Part shown: piece after piece, positions 34,301 to 43,395 of the stretch
Position numbering within the stretch: position 1 is the first letter of the stretch
Layout of the letters: each line of letters opens with the position of its first letter
From: Aequorivita iocasae
GTDB lineage: Bacteria > Bacteroidota > Bacteroidia > Flavobacteriales > Flavobacteriaceae
NCBI RefSeq assembly: GCF_016757735.1
Contig: NZ_CP068439.1
Location: 2,542,001 to 2,606,000 of the forward strand
Reading direction: 5' to 3'
Length of the DNA: 64,000 nt
Made by a program: the position numbers and the translations under genes
Notes under the pieces: model-generated
The model's input: the letters and a program-made list of their open reading frames with translations, nothing else
Database searches by the model: none
What the model was told of the DNA's origin: nothing

Positions 34301-34924
34301 ATGAAAACAGAAATCAACAAATTTTGGAAGTATTTTCTATCCATCCAGATAGATTTAATCAATGCAGATCATAATGGAAATGCTGCTCTCGGCAATAAGC
34401 TCTTTGATAACCTACACAAAAAGGGAAAAAAAATCGATCGCCAATTGGCCTTTTTAATTGTATATAGAATTGATGGGGGAAGCATGGCGAAATTGATATT
34501 TATCCCAAAAGGAAAATATCACCTAAGGGCAATAGCGGCAAAAATGCTTGCTTTGGCCCCTAACTTGCCCCTCTGGGTTTTTGACATAGGTATTAAGCCA
34601 TACCCGGAATCGATAATTTCCCTATGTGCGAAACATAATTTTTTGAAACATGACACCACAATCTATCAAATTTATTTTGCCGTACACAAAATTTATAAAT
34701 CCTCCAACAAGCTTCATCTCCTAATTTACCTACAAGTCGATAAGTCAATTTCAAAATCGGAACTCCATGAGGCTATGGAAAATATATTGCTGTGGTTTTT
34801 GGGCGATACGCTATACTATAAACATATTAGCCGCTTTAGGATAATCCGTAGAAAATATTCGGCAATAAATTTTATCCCAATGGACGAATTCATAAATCTG
34901 GTGCAGTATAAGTCTATAAATTAA
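34301..34924 (+). CDS. Unknown soluble protein, 207 aa
   Basis: The product has 207 residues with no signal peptide or membrane segment. It has long amphipathic stretches (KLIFIPKGKYHLRAIAAKM, YQIYFAVHKIYKSSNKLHLL, ENILLWFLGDTLYYKHISRF) and ends MDEFINLVQYKS. The alternating strands and helices suggest a folded alpha/beta protein of a lineage-specific family. I do not recognise it. It stands alone: divergent from the LytTR gene and followed by a repeat-rich region. Confidence 0.6.
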   Translation: MKTEINKFWKYFLSIQIDLINADHNGNAALGNKLFDNLHKKGKKIDRQLAFLIVYRIDGGSMAKLIFIPKGKYHLRAIAAKMLALAPNLPLWVFDIGIKPYPESIISLCAKHNFLKHDTTIYQIYFAVHKIYKSSNKLHLLIYLQVDKSISKSELHEAMENILLWFLGDTLYYKHISRFRIIRRKYSAINFIPMDEFINLVQYKSIN

Positions 34925-34980
34925 CCGGGTATGTTAAATAAACTTTATGGAACCATTCACTAATTAAATCCCAAATCCCA

Positions 34981-35260
34981 AATCAACAAATCTGTCACAC
35001 TGAGCGCAGTCGAAGTGCCGAATCAACAAATCTGTCACACTGAGCGCAGTCGAAGTGCCAAATCAACAAATCTGTCACACTGAGCGAAGTCGAAGTGCCG
35101 AATCAACAAATCTGTCACACAGAGCGAAGTCGAAGTGCCGAATCAACAAATCTGTCACACTGAGCGCAGTCGAAGTGCCGAATCAACAAATCTGTCACAC
35201 TGAGCGCAGTCGAAGTGCCAAATCAACAAATCTGTCACACTGAGCGCAGTCGAAGTGCCA
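34981..35260. repeat. Seven tandem 40-bp repeats
   Basis: The unit contains TCTGTCACACTGAGCGCAGT, then CGAAGTGCC and AATCAACAAA. Copies start at 34991, 35031, 35071, 35111, 35151, 35191 and 35231, each 40 bp apart with one to three changes. The core CACTGAGCGCAGTCGAAGTG can fold on itself and resembles a short repetitive element widespread in Bacteroidota intergenic regions. There are no unique spacers, so it is not CRISPR. AAATCCC tracts flank the block on both sides (34967-34982 and 35259-35290). Confidence 0.9.
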
Positions 35261-35439
35261 AATCCCAAATCCCAAATCCCAAATCCCAAATCAACAAACT
35301 CAAAAACTCAAAAACCAAAATACCCCTCTTAGTTCAGTCGTACATAAGTACTGTTCACAGAGCAATAATGTAAGGTACAGGCACTAACAGTATATAGTTC
35401 TGCCTTTATCCCTATAGGGTTCATGCTGGGCCTATGGTA

Positions 35440-35472
35440 CCCAAAGCCTACCCAAAGCCTACCCAAAGCCTA
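35440..35472. repeat. Three tandem copies of an 11-bp unit
   Basis: CCCAAAGCCTA occurs three times head to tail (35440, 35451, 35462), followed by a partial fourth copy. Confidence 0.85.
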
Positions 35473-35576
35473 CCTAACGATTAGCCAACGGTTATCTTCT
35501 TAATGGTGAAAGCATGAAATTCATTATTAGAAAAAATTCTCCCCTAACATGAATGTTGTTTTGAAACCTAGATATT

Positions 35577-35819
35577 ATGGAATCAAAAGACCCCATAAAA
35601 AAGTTAAGTCTCGCTAAAGAGACTCCAAGGCTCTCCAGGGTAGTAATATATCCAAAGGACATTCAGCTCCTTACTGGCAAATCCTATCGCCATGCCTTAT
35701 ATCTTAACCAAGAAATTAGGGCCTATTTCAAGAAAAAATCCCACCAGCTTCTTACCATATATGAATTCTCAGAATATACAGGTATTGGCATAGAAATAAT
35801 TTTTTCGCATTTAAAATAA
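35577..35819 (+). CDS. Small protein, possibly HTH/excisionase-like, 80 aa
   Basis: The product has 80 residues. The middle (VVIYPKDIQLLTGKSYRHALYLNQEIRAYFKKK) looks like a helix-turn-helix segment of the MerR/excisionase type, with a GKSYRHAL recognition-like turn. It is followed by LTIYEFSEYTGIGIEIIFSHL. Similar short proteins occur in flavobacteria near polysaccharide and mobile loci, but I cannot assign a family with certainty. It lies upstream of the exopolysaccharide genes and could be a local regulator. Confidence 0.55.
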   Translation: MESKDPIKKLSLAKETPRLSRVVIYPKDIQLLTGKSYRHALYLNQEIRAYFKKKSHQLLTIYEFSEYTGIGIEIIFSHLK

Positions 35820-36145
35820 ACCGTGAATTCCAACAGTCTTACCCTTACCGAAAATTTAGATCGCCATTACCATTCATAATCTAAGCGTTTATAATATGTA
35901 TTGTCCCGACCTCAAAAAAAATCAATTGAACAAACAAATTATACCTTTATCAAATCAACTAAAATGCCTAAATTTCAAACCAATAAACAATAAACAATAA
36001 CCAATAACCAATTAACAATTAACGAATCAACGAATTAACGAATTAACGAATTAACGAAAAACAAATTAACCTCGGCCCTCTGAACTCTGAACAAAAACCC
36101 CCGTCCATCAAAAGAATATTCGACATATCCCTATCCCTAATACTT
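35820..36145. other. Intergenic region with simple-sequence tract before the polysaccharide locus
   Basis: It contains degenerate CAATAAAC/CAATTAAC words (35985-36030) and four GAATTAAC-like units (about 36021-36059). These run directly into the 5' end of the sugar transferase frame. No ATG-initiated gene is seen. Confidence 0.6.
35985..36060. repeat. Low-complexity tandem words (CAATAAC / GAATTAAC)
   Basis: There are successive near-copies of CAATAAAC, CCAATAAC, CAATTAAC, and then GAATTAAC repeated every 8-9 bases. The tract could change length by slippage. Confidence 0.7.
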
Positions 36146-36661
36146 TTGCTGGTAACCGGCTGGTTTATACTTTTATTAATTTTTCTGTCTTATATCGATA
36201 CAGGCAAGGGCCTTTTCCTGCAATCCCGAGTAGGACAGTATGGCAAACTTTTTACCATTTATAAAATCCGAACGATGCATATTCACAAAGCCTCTATTTC
36301 TGTATATGGCAGATTTCTGCGACGTTCCAAGCTGGATGAGTTGCCACAACTTTTAAATATCATTCTGGGGCAAATGAGTTTTGTAGGGCCACGGCCAGAT
36401 GTCCCCGGCTATTATGACCAATTGCAGGGAGAGGCCCGGAAACTTCTGCAACTAAAACCTGGGTTTTGCAGTAGGGCTGCGCTTAAATATTTTAACGAGG
36501 AGACACTCTTGGCTGCACAGCAGGATCCGCTGTACTATAACGATACGGTTATATTTCCCGATAAAGTGCAAATGAACCTTGAATACTATTACCACCAATC
36601 TTTTTTAGAAGATTTAAAAATTTTATGGAAGTGCTTGTTACGTAAAACTGGAGGGATTTGA
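36146..36661 (+). CDS. Initiating sugar transferase (bacterial sugar transferase / PglC-WcaJ-like)
   Basis: A TTG start at 36146 gives 171 residues, but family-like sequence KRIFDISLSLILLLV continues upstream to about 36107, and the frame is open to 36047 without an ATG or GTG. A membrane helix is followed by LFLQSRVGQYGKLFTIYKIRTM, RRSKLDELPQLLNIILGQMSFVGPRPDVPGY and LLQLKPGFCSR, the diagnostic motifs of polyprenyl-phosphate glycosyl-1-phosphate transferases. It loads the first sugar on undecaprenyl phosphate. It lacks the long N-terminal domain of WcaJ, so it resembles PglC. The start may be damaged or non-canonical. Confidence 0.85.
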   Translation: MLVTGWFILLLIFLSYIDTGKGLFLQSRVGQYGKLFTIYKIRTMHIHKASISVYGRFLRRSKLDELPQLLNIILGQMSFVGPRPDVPGYYDQLQGEARKLLQLKPGFCSRAALKYFNEETLLAAQQDPLYYNDTVIFPDKVQMNLEYYYHQSFLEDLKILWKCLLRKTGGI

Positions 36662-36809
36662 AATAAATAAACGAATTACAAGCCAAGGTGGTCGAAATTG
36701 AAAAAACAATAGATATTGAAATTTTGATTGTAACAAGTAACTGTAATCTATTGGGCAACCTGTGTGTAACTTTATAGCAATTAAGTGCTGGCATACTTCC
36801 AAAACTGTT

Positions 36810-36817
36810 TACTTTTG
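36810..36817 (+). promoter_or_regulatory. Promoter -7 box of the aminotransferase gene
   Basis: TACTTTTG fits TAnnTTTG and lies 20 bases before the ATG at 36838. Confidence 0.45.
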
Positions 36818-36837
36818 CAAAAAAATTACGGACAGTT

Positions 36838-37977
36838 ATGTCAGAAACAAAAATATATCTTTCTTCCCCCCACATGGGCGGAAATGAACAATCTTTTGTG
36901 AATGAAGCATTCGATACCAATTGGATTGCTCCCTTGGGCCCAAACGTAGCAGGTTTTGAAAAAGATTTGGAAAGCTATCTTGGGAATGGAAACCACGTTG
37001 CAGCCTTGAGTTCGGGTACCGCTGCATTGCATTTAGCTTTAATTTTATTGGGTGTTGGAAAAGGGGATGAGGTAATCTGCCAAAGTATGACCTTCTCAGC
37101 TTCAGCGAATCCCATTGTGTATCAGGGAGCAACACCTGTATTTGTCGATAGCGAACCTGAAACTTGGAATATCTGTCCAAACCATTTGGAGGAAGCCATA
37201 AAAGACCGCATTGCAAAGGGTAAAAAACCCAAAGCAATCATAGCCGTTCATCTTTATGGAATGCCTTATAAGGTTGAAGAAATAAGAAAGATTTCTGAAA
37301 AATATGAAATCCCAATTGTTGAGGATAGTGCGGAAGCATTGGGGAGCAGTTATAAGGGTCAAAAATGCGGCACTTTTGGAGATATATCCATCCTTTCCTT
37401 TAATGGAAATAAGATAATCACCACCTCAGGGGGTGGCGCTTTGGTATCCCGAAATTTAAAGCACAAGGAAAAAGCAATCTTCTTGGCAACCCAGGCGCGC
37501 GATGCAGCACCACACTACCAGCATTCCGAAATAGGCTATAATTACCGACTTAGCAATATTTCCGCCGGAATTGGCCGTGGACAAATGCAAGTGCTTGACA
37601 AACACGTGGCCTTACGGAGAAAGATGCACGAATTTTATCGCGATATTTTTAAGAAAAAGAACGGTGTAACCGTATTTGCTGAGCCTAACAGTGATTATTT
37701 TTCAAACCATTGGTTGTCTTGTATTTTGGTTGATACTGCCATTTGTGGTTTTACTTCAGAGGAAATAAGATTGGCAATGGCAGAAAATAATATCGAATGT
37801 AGGCCGTTATGGAAGCCGATGCATTTACAGCCTGTTTTTACAAATGCACCTTATTACGGAGGAAAAGTGGCTGAGAAATTATTTAATATTGGACTTTGTT
37901 TGCCCTCGGGTTCAAATTTAATAAGTGAAGAAAAAGTTAAGATTAACGATGTTTTGATACCTTTTATCGATAAATAG
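36838..37977 (+). CDS. DegT/DnrJ/EryC1/StrS-family PLP sugar aminotransferase
   Basis: The product has 379 residues. PLP-fold marks are LSSGTAALHLAL (phosphate cup), VEDSAEALGSSYKG, and the Schiff-base Lys in SFNGNKIITTSGGGALV, followed by GYNYRLSNISAGIGRGQM. This family moves an amino group to a 4-keto nucleotide sugar. Placed between a PglC-like transferase and a CapD/PglF-like dehydratase, it is most likely a PglE-type enzyme making UDP-4-amino-4,6-dideoxy-GlcNAc (bacillosamine path). A PglD-type acetyltransferase is not in the window. Confidence 0.92.
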   Translation: MSETKIYLSSPHMGGNEQSFVNEAFDTNWIAPLGPNVAGFEKDLESYLGNGNHVAALSSGTAALHLALILLGVGKGDEVICQSMTFSASANPIVYQGATPVFVDSEPETWNICPNHLEEAIKDRIAKGKKPKAIIAVHLYGMPYKVEEIRKISEKYEIPIVEDSAEALGSSYKGQKCGTFGDISILSFNGNKIITTSGGGALVSRNLKHKEKAIFLATQARDAAPHYQHSEIGYNYRLSNISAGIGRGQMQVLDKHVALRRKMHEFYRDIFKKKNGVTVFAEPNSDYFSNHWLSCILVDTAICGFTSEEIRLAMAENNIECRPLWKPMHLQPVFTNAPYYGGKVAEKLFNIGLCLPSGSNLISEEKVKINDVLIPFIDK

Positions 37978-37979
37978 GT

Positions 37980-37987
37980 TATATTTG
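37980..37987 (+). promoter_or_regulatory. Promoter -7 box of the capD-like gene
   Basis: TATATTTG matches TAnnTTTG and begins directly after the aminotransferase stop. The following gene begins with GTG at 38010. Confidence 0.5.
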
Positions 37988-38009
37988 TAGCCCCAAATTT
38001 AACCAAAAC

Positions 38010-39971
38010 GTGCCTTATAACAAATCACTTTTTGAGCAATTAAAAATGCGCACTAGAACAATAGGTTTATTAAACCGTCGGTATTTGCCCCGTTGGGCGG
38101 TATTGATGCTTGACATTATAATTTGTTTGATCTCGGTCGGTTTCACTTATTTGATTTTGGAGGGAACACCCTTAAAGTTCCAGACCGTTTGGCCTTTTTC
38201 TCTCCGTACCCTTTTTGTTCTGGGAACCAATGCAATATTCTTTTATATTTTCAGAACTTATTCGGGCATTGTGAGACACTCCACCTTTACCGATATTTTC
38301 AGGGTAGCGGCAGCTTCTTTTTTAACAGGAATTACGGTGGTGCTTTTTAATACAGTTTATTATCTCTTTGAGGGAGAAAAAATATTCCTTACCACTGGGG
38401 TTCTATTGTACATGTTCTTTTCCTTTACATTAATGTTATTCCTTAGAATTGCTGTAAAGGAGGCTTATCAGTATATACGTAGAATGAATATTGGAAAGGT
38501 CAAAAAACGGGTATTGATAGTGGGAATGGACAATCAAACCATTAACCTGGGAAGGGCACTTACCTCCGAGTCTGATCAAGCTTTTCAGTTAGTAGGGTTT
38601 ATTACTGAAGATTTTACCAATAAGAGCTTAAACGTACTGGGAAAACCGGTTTTTTTAACATCTATCACAAAGGATTCTATAGAATTTGCCTTCTTGCTGG
38701 AAAAACATCGCATTGATGGGGTTTTAATGGTTCGCGATTCTTTATCGGTAGCAGAAACCAATGAAATAGTGGAAGCTTGTTTGGCAAATAAAATACAGGT
38801 GTTCAATATGCCATCTGTTGAAAATTGGAACCAACAGCAAAATCTGCAAACGCAGATAAAGCATATTGAAATTGAGGATTTATTGGATAGGTATCCCATT
38901 GAAATCGATTCTGCGATTATTAAAAACGATCTTGAGGATAAAACTATTTTGGTTACCGGAGGTGCGGGTTCCATTGGGAGTGAAATAGTAAGGCAATTGG
39001 CCTTATTCAATCCACGGAAAATTGTGGTTTTGGACAATGCGGAATCGCCCTTATATGAAATGGAACTTTATCTGGGAAATACGTTTCCAGATCTGGAATT
39101 TAGCACTATCCTTGCAGATGTAAGGAATATTGACCGGCTTGAGATGATATTTGCCAAATTTAAGTTTGATTTGGTTTTTCATGCAGCGGCCTATAAGCAC
39201 GTTCCCTTAATTGAAAAAAATCCTTACGAGGCTGTAGGGGTTAATATCTTGGGAACCGTAAACCTAGCCAACTTAGCGGTACAGCACGGCATTGATAAAT
39301 TTGTGATGATTTCTACCGATAAGGCCGTAAACCCAACAAACGTCATGGGAGCCTCCAAACGGGCCGCTGAGATGTATGTACAGTCCCTGCAAGAAAAGAT
39401 AGGCACGCACACCCGTTTTATTACAACACGCTTTGGAAATGTATTGGGATCCAATGGTTCGGTAATCCCACATTTTAGAAAACAGATTGAAGCAGGAGGC
39501 CCCGTAACCGTTACCCATAAGGATATTATTAGGTATTTTATGACCATCCCGGAAGCCTGTCAATTGGTATTGCAAGCAGGTACCATGGGCAAAGGGGGGG
39601 AGATATATGTATTTGATATGGGGAAACCCGTAAGAATACTCGATATGGCAGAACGGATGATAAAACTCTCCGGATTTCAACCTTATAAGGATATTGATAT
39701 ACAGTTTACTGGCCTGCGTCCGGGAGAAAAACTGTATGAAGAACTTTTAAGCGATACGGCCCAGAGCTTACCTACCTTTCATAGCAAGATTATGGTGTCG
39801 AAAATACCTGCTGAAGATTTTTACGCGGTAAATGAAAAGATACAGGCCATTATCAAGGCTACCCAACAAAACAGCAGGATGGAAGTGGTTTTAAAAATTA
39901 AGGAATTGGTACCGGAGTTTATTAGCCAAAATTCCGAATTCCAGCATTTGGATTTACAGCATCAGAATTAA
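38010..39971 (+). CDS. Nucleotide-sugar 4,6-dehydratase/epimerase, membrane-bound (CapD/PglF/FlaA1-like)
   Basis: The product has 653 residues from a GTG start; the next ATG is 12 codons later. Four N-terminal membrane segments (about 25-150) are followed by a first Rossmann-like domain (VKKRVLIVGMDNQ). The catalytic SDR domain has TGGAGSIGSEIVRQL, FHAAAYKHVPLIEKNPYEAVGVN, MISTDKAVNPTNVMGASKR and a C-terminal RPGEKLYEELL. The Ser-Thr-Asp-Lys active-site segment (with MGASKR) is typical of UDP-GlcNAc 4,6-dehydratases of the PglF/CapD group. With the preceding aminotransferase it would supply the first sugar of the exported polysaccharide. Confidence 0.92.
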   Translation: MPYNKSLFEQLKMRTRTIGLLNRRYLPRWAVLMLDIIICLISVGFTYLILEGTPLKFQTVWPFSLRTLFVLGTNAIFFYIFRTYSGIVRHSTFTDIFRVAAASFLTGITVVLFNTVYYLFEGEKIFLTTGVLLYMFFSFTLMLFLRIAVKEAYQYIRRMNIGKVKKRVLIVGMDNQTINLGRALTSESDQAFQLVGFITEDFTNKSLNVLGKPVFLTSITKDSIEFAFLLEKHRIDGVLMVRDSLSVAETNEIVEACLANKIQVFNMPSVENWNQQQNLQTQIKHIEIEDLLDRYPIEIDSAIIKNDLEDKTILVTGGAGSIGSEIVRQLALFNPRKIVVLDNAESPLYEMELYLGNTFPDLEFSTILADVRNIDRLEMIFAKFKFDLVFHAAAYKHVPLIEKNPYEAVGVNILGTVNLANLAVQHGIDKFVMISTDKAVNPTNVMGASKRAAEMYVQSLQEKIGTHTRFITTRFGNVLGSNGSVIPHFRKQIEAGGPVTVTHKDIIRYFMTIPEACQLVLQAGTMGKGGEIYVFDMGKPVRILDMAERMIKLSGFQPYKDIDIQFTGLRPGEKLYEELLSDTAQSLPTFHSKIMVSKIPAEDFYAVNEKIQAIIKATQQNSRMEVVLKIKELVPEFISQNSEFQHLDLQHQN

Positions 39972-39996
39972 TATTATTATGTTATCTAGCATCTTA

Positions 39997-40028
39997 ACCT
40001 TCATATTTGTGAAGGTTTTCTTTTTAAT
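39997..40028 (+). terminator. Rho-independent terminator after the capD-like gene
   Basis: AACCTTCA (39997-40004) and TGAAGGTT (40011-40018) form an 8-bp stem followed by a T-rich run. It separates the precursor genes from the export genes. Confidence 0.75.
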
Positions 40029-40140
40029 AATTTTTAAGGTGTTTTTTAAATTTTTTAAGGTGTATTTTAAATTAATGTAATTAAGAACTTAAGGACTTTC
40101 TTAAATCGTTATTTCCTTTAGGGTACGGTTGATAAAAGAT

Positions 40141-40148
40141 TATATTTG
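40141..40148 (+). promoter_or_regulatory. Promoter -7 box of wza
   Basis: TATATTTG ends six bases before the ATG at 40155, predicting a leaderless or nearly leaderless mRNA. Confidence 0.5.
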
Positions 40149-40154
40149 CAAAAT

Positions 40155-40940
40155 ATGAAGCGATATTTTATAAGATTAGTAGTGGTTATTTGCCTCGGTA
40201 CCATGGGGGTATCTTGTGTTTCTCCAAAAAAGATTGTTTATTTCCAAGATTTAACCGAAGGGCAGCGAGTGCTGGACACCCTACATAAAAGTTCCAAAAT
40301 TCAACCCGGAGATCTTCTTAGCATTGTTGTTTCAGCTTACGATTTAAATGCGGTTCGCCCTTTTAACCTTATGAGTGAAACACGCCCTGCAGCTGAGGTC
40401 TCGGGAATAAGTATAAACAATACCAACCAACAACAAGCCTATCTCACCGCCCAGGACGGAACCATAGATTTTCCCGTGTTGGGAAATTTAGAGGTAGCAG
40501 GTTTAAGCCGAACGGAATTAAGTGAAAGGCTCACAAAGCGTATTTCCGAATATGTGAAAGATCCTATTGTTACCATCCGTATCCTTAACTTTAAGGTGAG
40601 TCTTTTAGGGGAAGTAAACCGGCCTGGAACTTATAATGTGGAGGGAGAGCGTCTAACTTTACCTGCTGCCTTGGGACTGGCAGGCGATATGACCATATAT
40701 GGAAGAAGGGATAATGTATTGGTGATAAGGGACGACGGCAAAACGAAACAGTATGAATATTTGGACCTAAGAAGTGCAGATGTTTTAAACAGTGAATATT
40801 ATTATTTGCAACAAAATGATGTAGTATATGTTGAACCCAACCGGGCACAAGTGCAGAGTAGTAGTTTTAATAGAAATGCAGTTGTTTATATAAGTGTTGC
40901 ATCTTTGCTTCTGTCTGCAATGGCTATTATATTTAGATAG
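40155..40940 (+). CDS. wza: Polysaccharide export outer-membrane lipoprotein (Wza family)
   Basis: The start is placed at the ATG at 40155; a TTG nine bases earlier lies inside the promoter box. The product has 261 residues. A lipoprotein signal (IRLVVVICLGTMGVSC, lipobox near Cys21) is followed by a poly_export domain (KIQPGDLLSIVVSAYDLNA, GTIDFPVLGNLEVAGLSRTELSERL), a SLBB domain (VSLLGEVNRPGTYNVEGERLTLPAALGLAGDM) and a C-terminal hydrophobic helix. It forms the outer-membrane channel that works with the Wzc-type kinase encoded 63 bases downstream. Confidence 0.93.
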   Translation: MKRYFIRLVVVICLGTMGVSCVSPKKIVYFQDLTEGQRVLDTLHKSSKIQPGDLLSIVVSAYDLNAVRPFNLMSETRPAAEVSGISINNTNQQQAYLTAQDGTIDFPVLGNLEVAGLSRTELSERLTKRISEYVKDPIVTIRILNFKVSLLGEVNRPGTYNVEGERLTLPAALGLAGDMTIYGRRDNVLVIRDDGKTKQYEYLDLRSADVLNSEYYYLQQNDVVYVEPNRAQVQSSSFNRNAVVYISVASLLLSAMAIIFR

Positions 40941-41003
40941 CTTTAAATACTACAAAAAAATACACTCTTTAATTATTCTATAATTAAGAGGGAAAGAAAT
41001 TTT

Positions 41004-43385
41004 ATGGAAGAGAATCAAAAAATGCAAGATTCAGACGAGCTTTCATTACGAGAGCTAATTGAACAATATACCCAATTTTGGTATTTATTTGTTATAGGGG
41101 TGCTTATCGCATTGGTGATCGCATTTCTTTACTTACGATATACCCCCCAGCTTTATCAGAGCAAGGCAACCATTATCATCAAGGATGAAAAAACCCAGAG
41201 CCCATTGGAAATGGCGGCTTTTTCTCAATTCGGAAGTTTTCTTTCCCGCTTTAAGAATAACCAAATAGACAATGAACTTGCCATCTTTAATTCCAAAAGA
41301 TTAATTTCTGAGACCGTAAAGGAGTTACAGCTCAATATTAAATATGAGGTAGTTGGCAATATAAAGACCTCTGAACTGTATGGCTACAAACCGTTTGAGG
41401 TTAAGTTTCAAAGTTTTAATGAGGATTTGGATACAAATGTACCCGTCCTCTATTTCAAAATTTTGTCCAGCAACGAGTTTCATCTTGAAATTGAGGGAAT
41501 TGAAACTGCCGATACTTATAATTTCGGAGAACAAATAAGACTGCCTTTTGGCGAGATAACCGCATTGCCAAACCTAGAGGATGCTGAAAAATTTGAAGGA
41601 TATGTAAATAAGACCATACTCGTAAGTTACCACTCGGTAGAGAAAGTAGCCTTGGGTTTTCAGGATCGTGTCAATATTCTTAATACGGATGGCAAGAGTA
41701 ATGTAGTGGAATTGTCCATACAGACCCAAAATAAAGAAAAGGGAGAGGATTTTTTAGATGAACTGGTACGACAGTACAATAAAGATGCGGTGCAGGATAG
41801 AAATGAGATCGCGAAAAAAACATCGGCCTTTATTGAGTCACGATTGCAGATTATTACCAAGGAGCTGGATTCGGTTGAAAGCAATAAGGAAGATTTTAAA
41901 AGCTCCAACCGCTTGACTGACATTCAGGCGGAAGCCCAAATAACCCTGGAAAATGCCAGTGAGTTTAATAAGCGTCAGTTGGATGTTTCTACCCAAATGG
42001 AGTTGAGCAATACAATGATAGACTATATCAAGAATAGTAATCCTGATGAATTGCTGCCCGCAAATATTGGAATCTCCAATGAAAGTGTAGGCACGGCAGT
42101 GAATAATTACAACGAACTTATTTTATACCGAAATAAATTATTGCAAAGCTCCACCTCCAAAAATCCTGTAGTAAAGAGTGTAAACGAACAAATTGCCCAA
42201 ATGCGCGCCAATATTTTGGGGAGTTTGGAAAATTCTAGGAATGGCTTACGCATTGCGATGAAGGATTTGAACATGCAGGAAAATATTATTAGCTCCAAAA
42301 TATCGCAGGTTCCGGCCAAAGAAAAAATATTTAGGGGCATAGAACGGCAACAGACCATTAAGGAGCAGCTCTATCTCTTCTTATTGCAACAACGGGAGGA
42401 GGCTTCCATTGCGCTTGCTGCCACTGCAGATAGAGCTAAAATTGTGGATAGTGCCTATGGGCCCCAAGAGCCGGTTTCACCAAAAAAATCAATTATATAC
42501 TTAGGTGCTTTTTTAGCGGGATTACTAGTACCCTTTGGGGGAATTTATAGCTTTTTCTTGCTCAGTACCAAGGTAAAAAACAGAAAAGACGTTGAAAAAC
42601 ATTTAAAGTCGATTCCAATAATTGGGGAAATCCCGAAGATACAAAAAGGGGAGTCAGAATTAATAAAGTTTAACGACCGCAGTATTATGGCAGAGGCTTA
42701 TAGAATATTGAGGACCAATCTTCAGTATCTATTTATCAATAAACTGGAAGAAAACGAGAAAGGGAAAACACTCATTGTAACATCAACTATAAAGGGCGAA
42801 GGAAAAACTTTTGTGGCTTTCAATTTAGCATTGACCTTATCCCTTACAGGGAAAAAGGTAGTGCTTGTGGGAGCCGATATTCGTAATCCACAATTACAAC
42901 GGTATTTGCCAGAGCATTTAAAGTCAAAGAAAGGACTTACGGAATATATAGTATATGACGATTTGGAGCTAGCGGATGTTGTAGCACAAAGTGATTATAA
43001 TGAAAATCTGAGTATTGTTCTCTCTGGCGCCATACCTCCAAACCCAGCTGAATTGTTGTTGCAAAAGCGCACCAAGACGTTTGTGGAGGCGCTAAAGAAA
43101 GAGTATGACTACATTATTATGGACACGGCTCCATCCATGCTTGTGACTGATACTGTTTTAATCAATAAATTGGCAGATATTACCTTATACGTGGTTCGTG
43201 CCGGTTATACAGATAAACGGTTACTAGACTTCCCGCAGGATGCTATTGAAGATGGGCGCTTGGCTAATGTGGCTATCGTCCTAAACAATGTAAGTTTGAA
43301 CAATTTTGGCTACGGAAATAAATATGGCTATGCCTATGCGAGGGAAGAACAGTCTTTGCTGAAAAGGATCTTGAATAAACACTAG
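41004..43385 (+). CDS. wzc: Polysaccharide co-polymerase / tyrosine kinase (Wzc family)
   Basis: The product has 793 residues. The N-terminal Wzz domain has a first membrane helix (WYLFVIGVLIALVIAFLYL), a long periplasmic coiled coil and a second helix (IIYLGAFLAGLLVPFGGIYSFFLL). The C-terminal BY-kinase has Walker A TSTIKGEGKT, Walker A' VVLVGADIRNPQL and Walker B DYIIMDTAPSML. A Tyr-rich tail follows (GYGNKYGYAYAREEQ), the usual autophosphorylation cluster. It controls chain length and export together with Wza. The locus shows no separate phosphatase. Confidence 0.93.
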   Translation: MEENQKMQDSDELSLRELIEQYTQFWYLFVIGVLIALVIAFLYLRYTPQLYQSKATIIIKDEKTQSPLEMAAFSQFGSFLSRFKNNQIDNELAIFNSKRLISETVKELQLNIKYEVVGNIKTSELYGYKPFEVKFQSFNEDLDTNVPVLYFKILSSNEFHLEIEGIETADTYNFGEQIRLPFGEITALPNLEDAEKFEGYVNKTILVSYHSVEKVALGFQDRVNILNTDGKSNVVELSIQTQNKEKGEDFLDELVRQYNKDAVQDRNEIAKKTSAFIESRLQIITKELDSVESNKEDFKSSNRLTDIQAEAQITLENASEFNKRQLDVSTQMELSNTMIDYIKNSNPDELLPANIGISNESVGTAVNNYNELILYRNKLLQSSTSKNPVVKSVNEQIAQMRANILGSLENSRNGLRIAMKDLNMQENIISSKISQVPAKEKIFRGIERQQTIKEQLYLFLLQQREEASIALAATADRAKIVDSAYGPQEPVSPKKSIIYLGAFLAGLLVPFGGIYSFFLLSTKVKNRKDVEKHLKSIPIIGEIPKIQKGESELIKFNDRSIMAEAYRILRTNLQYLFINKLEENEKGKTLIVTSTIKGEGKTFVAFNLALTLSLTGKKVVLVGADIRNPQLQRYLPEHLKSKKGLTEYIVYDDLELADVVAQSDYNENLSIVLSGAIPPNPAELLLQKRTKTFVEALKKEYDYIIMDTAPSMLVTDTVLINKLADITLYVVRAGYTDKRLLDFPQDAIEDGRLANVAIVLNNVSLNNFGYGNKYGYAYAREEQSLLKRILNKH

Positions 43386-43395
43386 GTTAATCTCG

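Larger units (their letters stand above)
34925..35576. other. Repeat-rich intergenic region
   Basis: It holds the 40-bp tandem repeats, AAATCCC microsatellites, an 11-bp triplicate at 35440-35472 and otherwise non-coding DNA. No gene is supported. Confidence 0.7.

Noticed and set aside
35055-35243. 62-codon frame rich in SHTERSRS-like repeats
   Set aside because: It only translates the 40-bp tandem repeat; composition follows the repeat and no start signal is seen.
34981-35260. CRISPR array
   Set aside because: The 40-bp units are contiguous with no unique spacers, and no cas genes are present.
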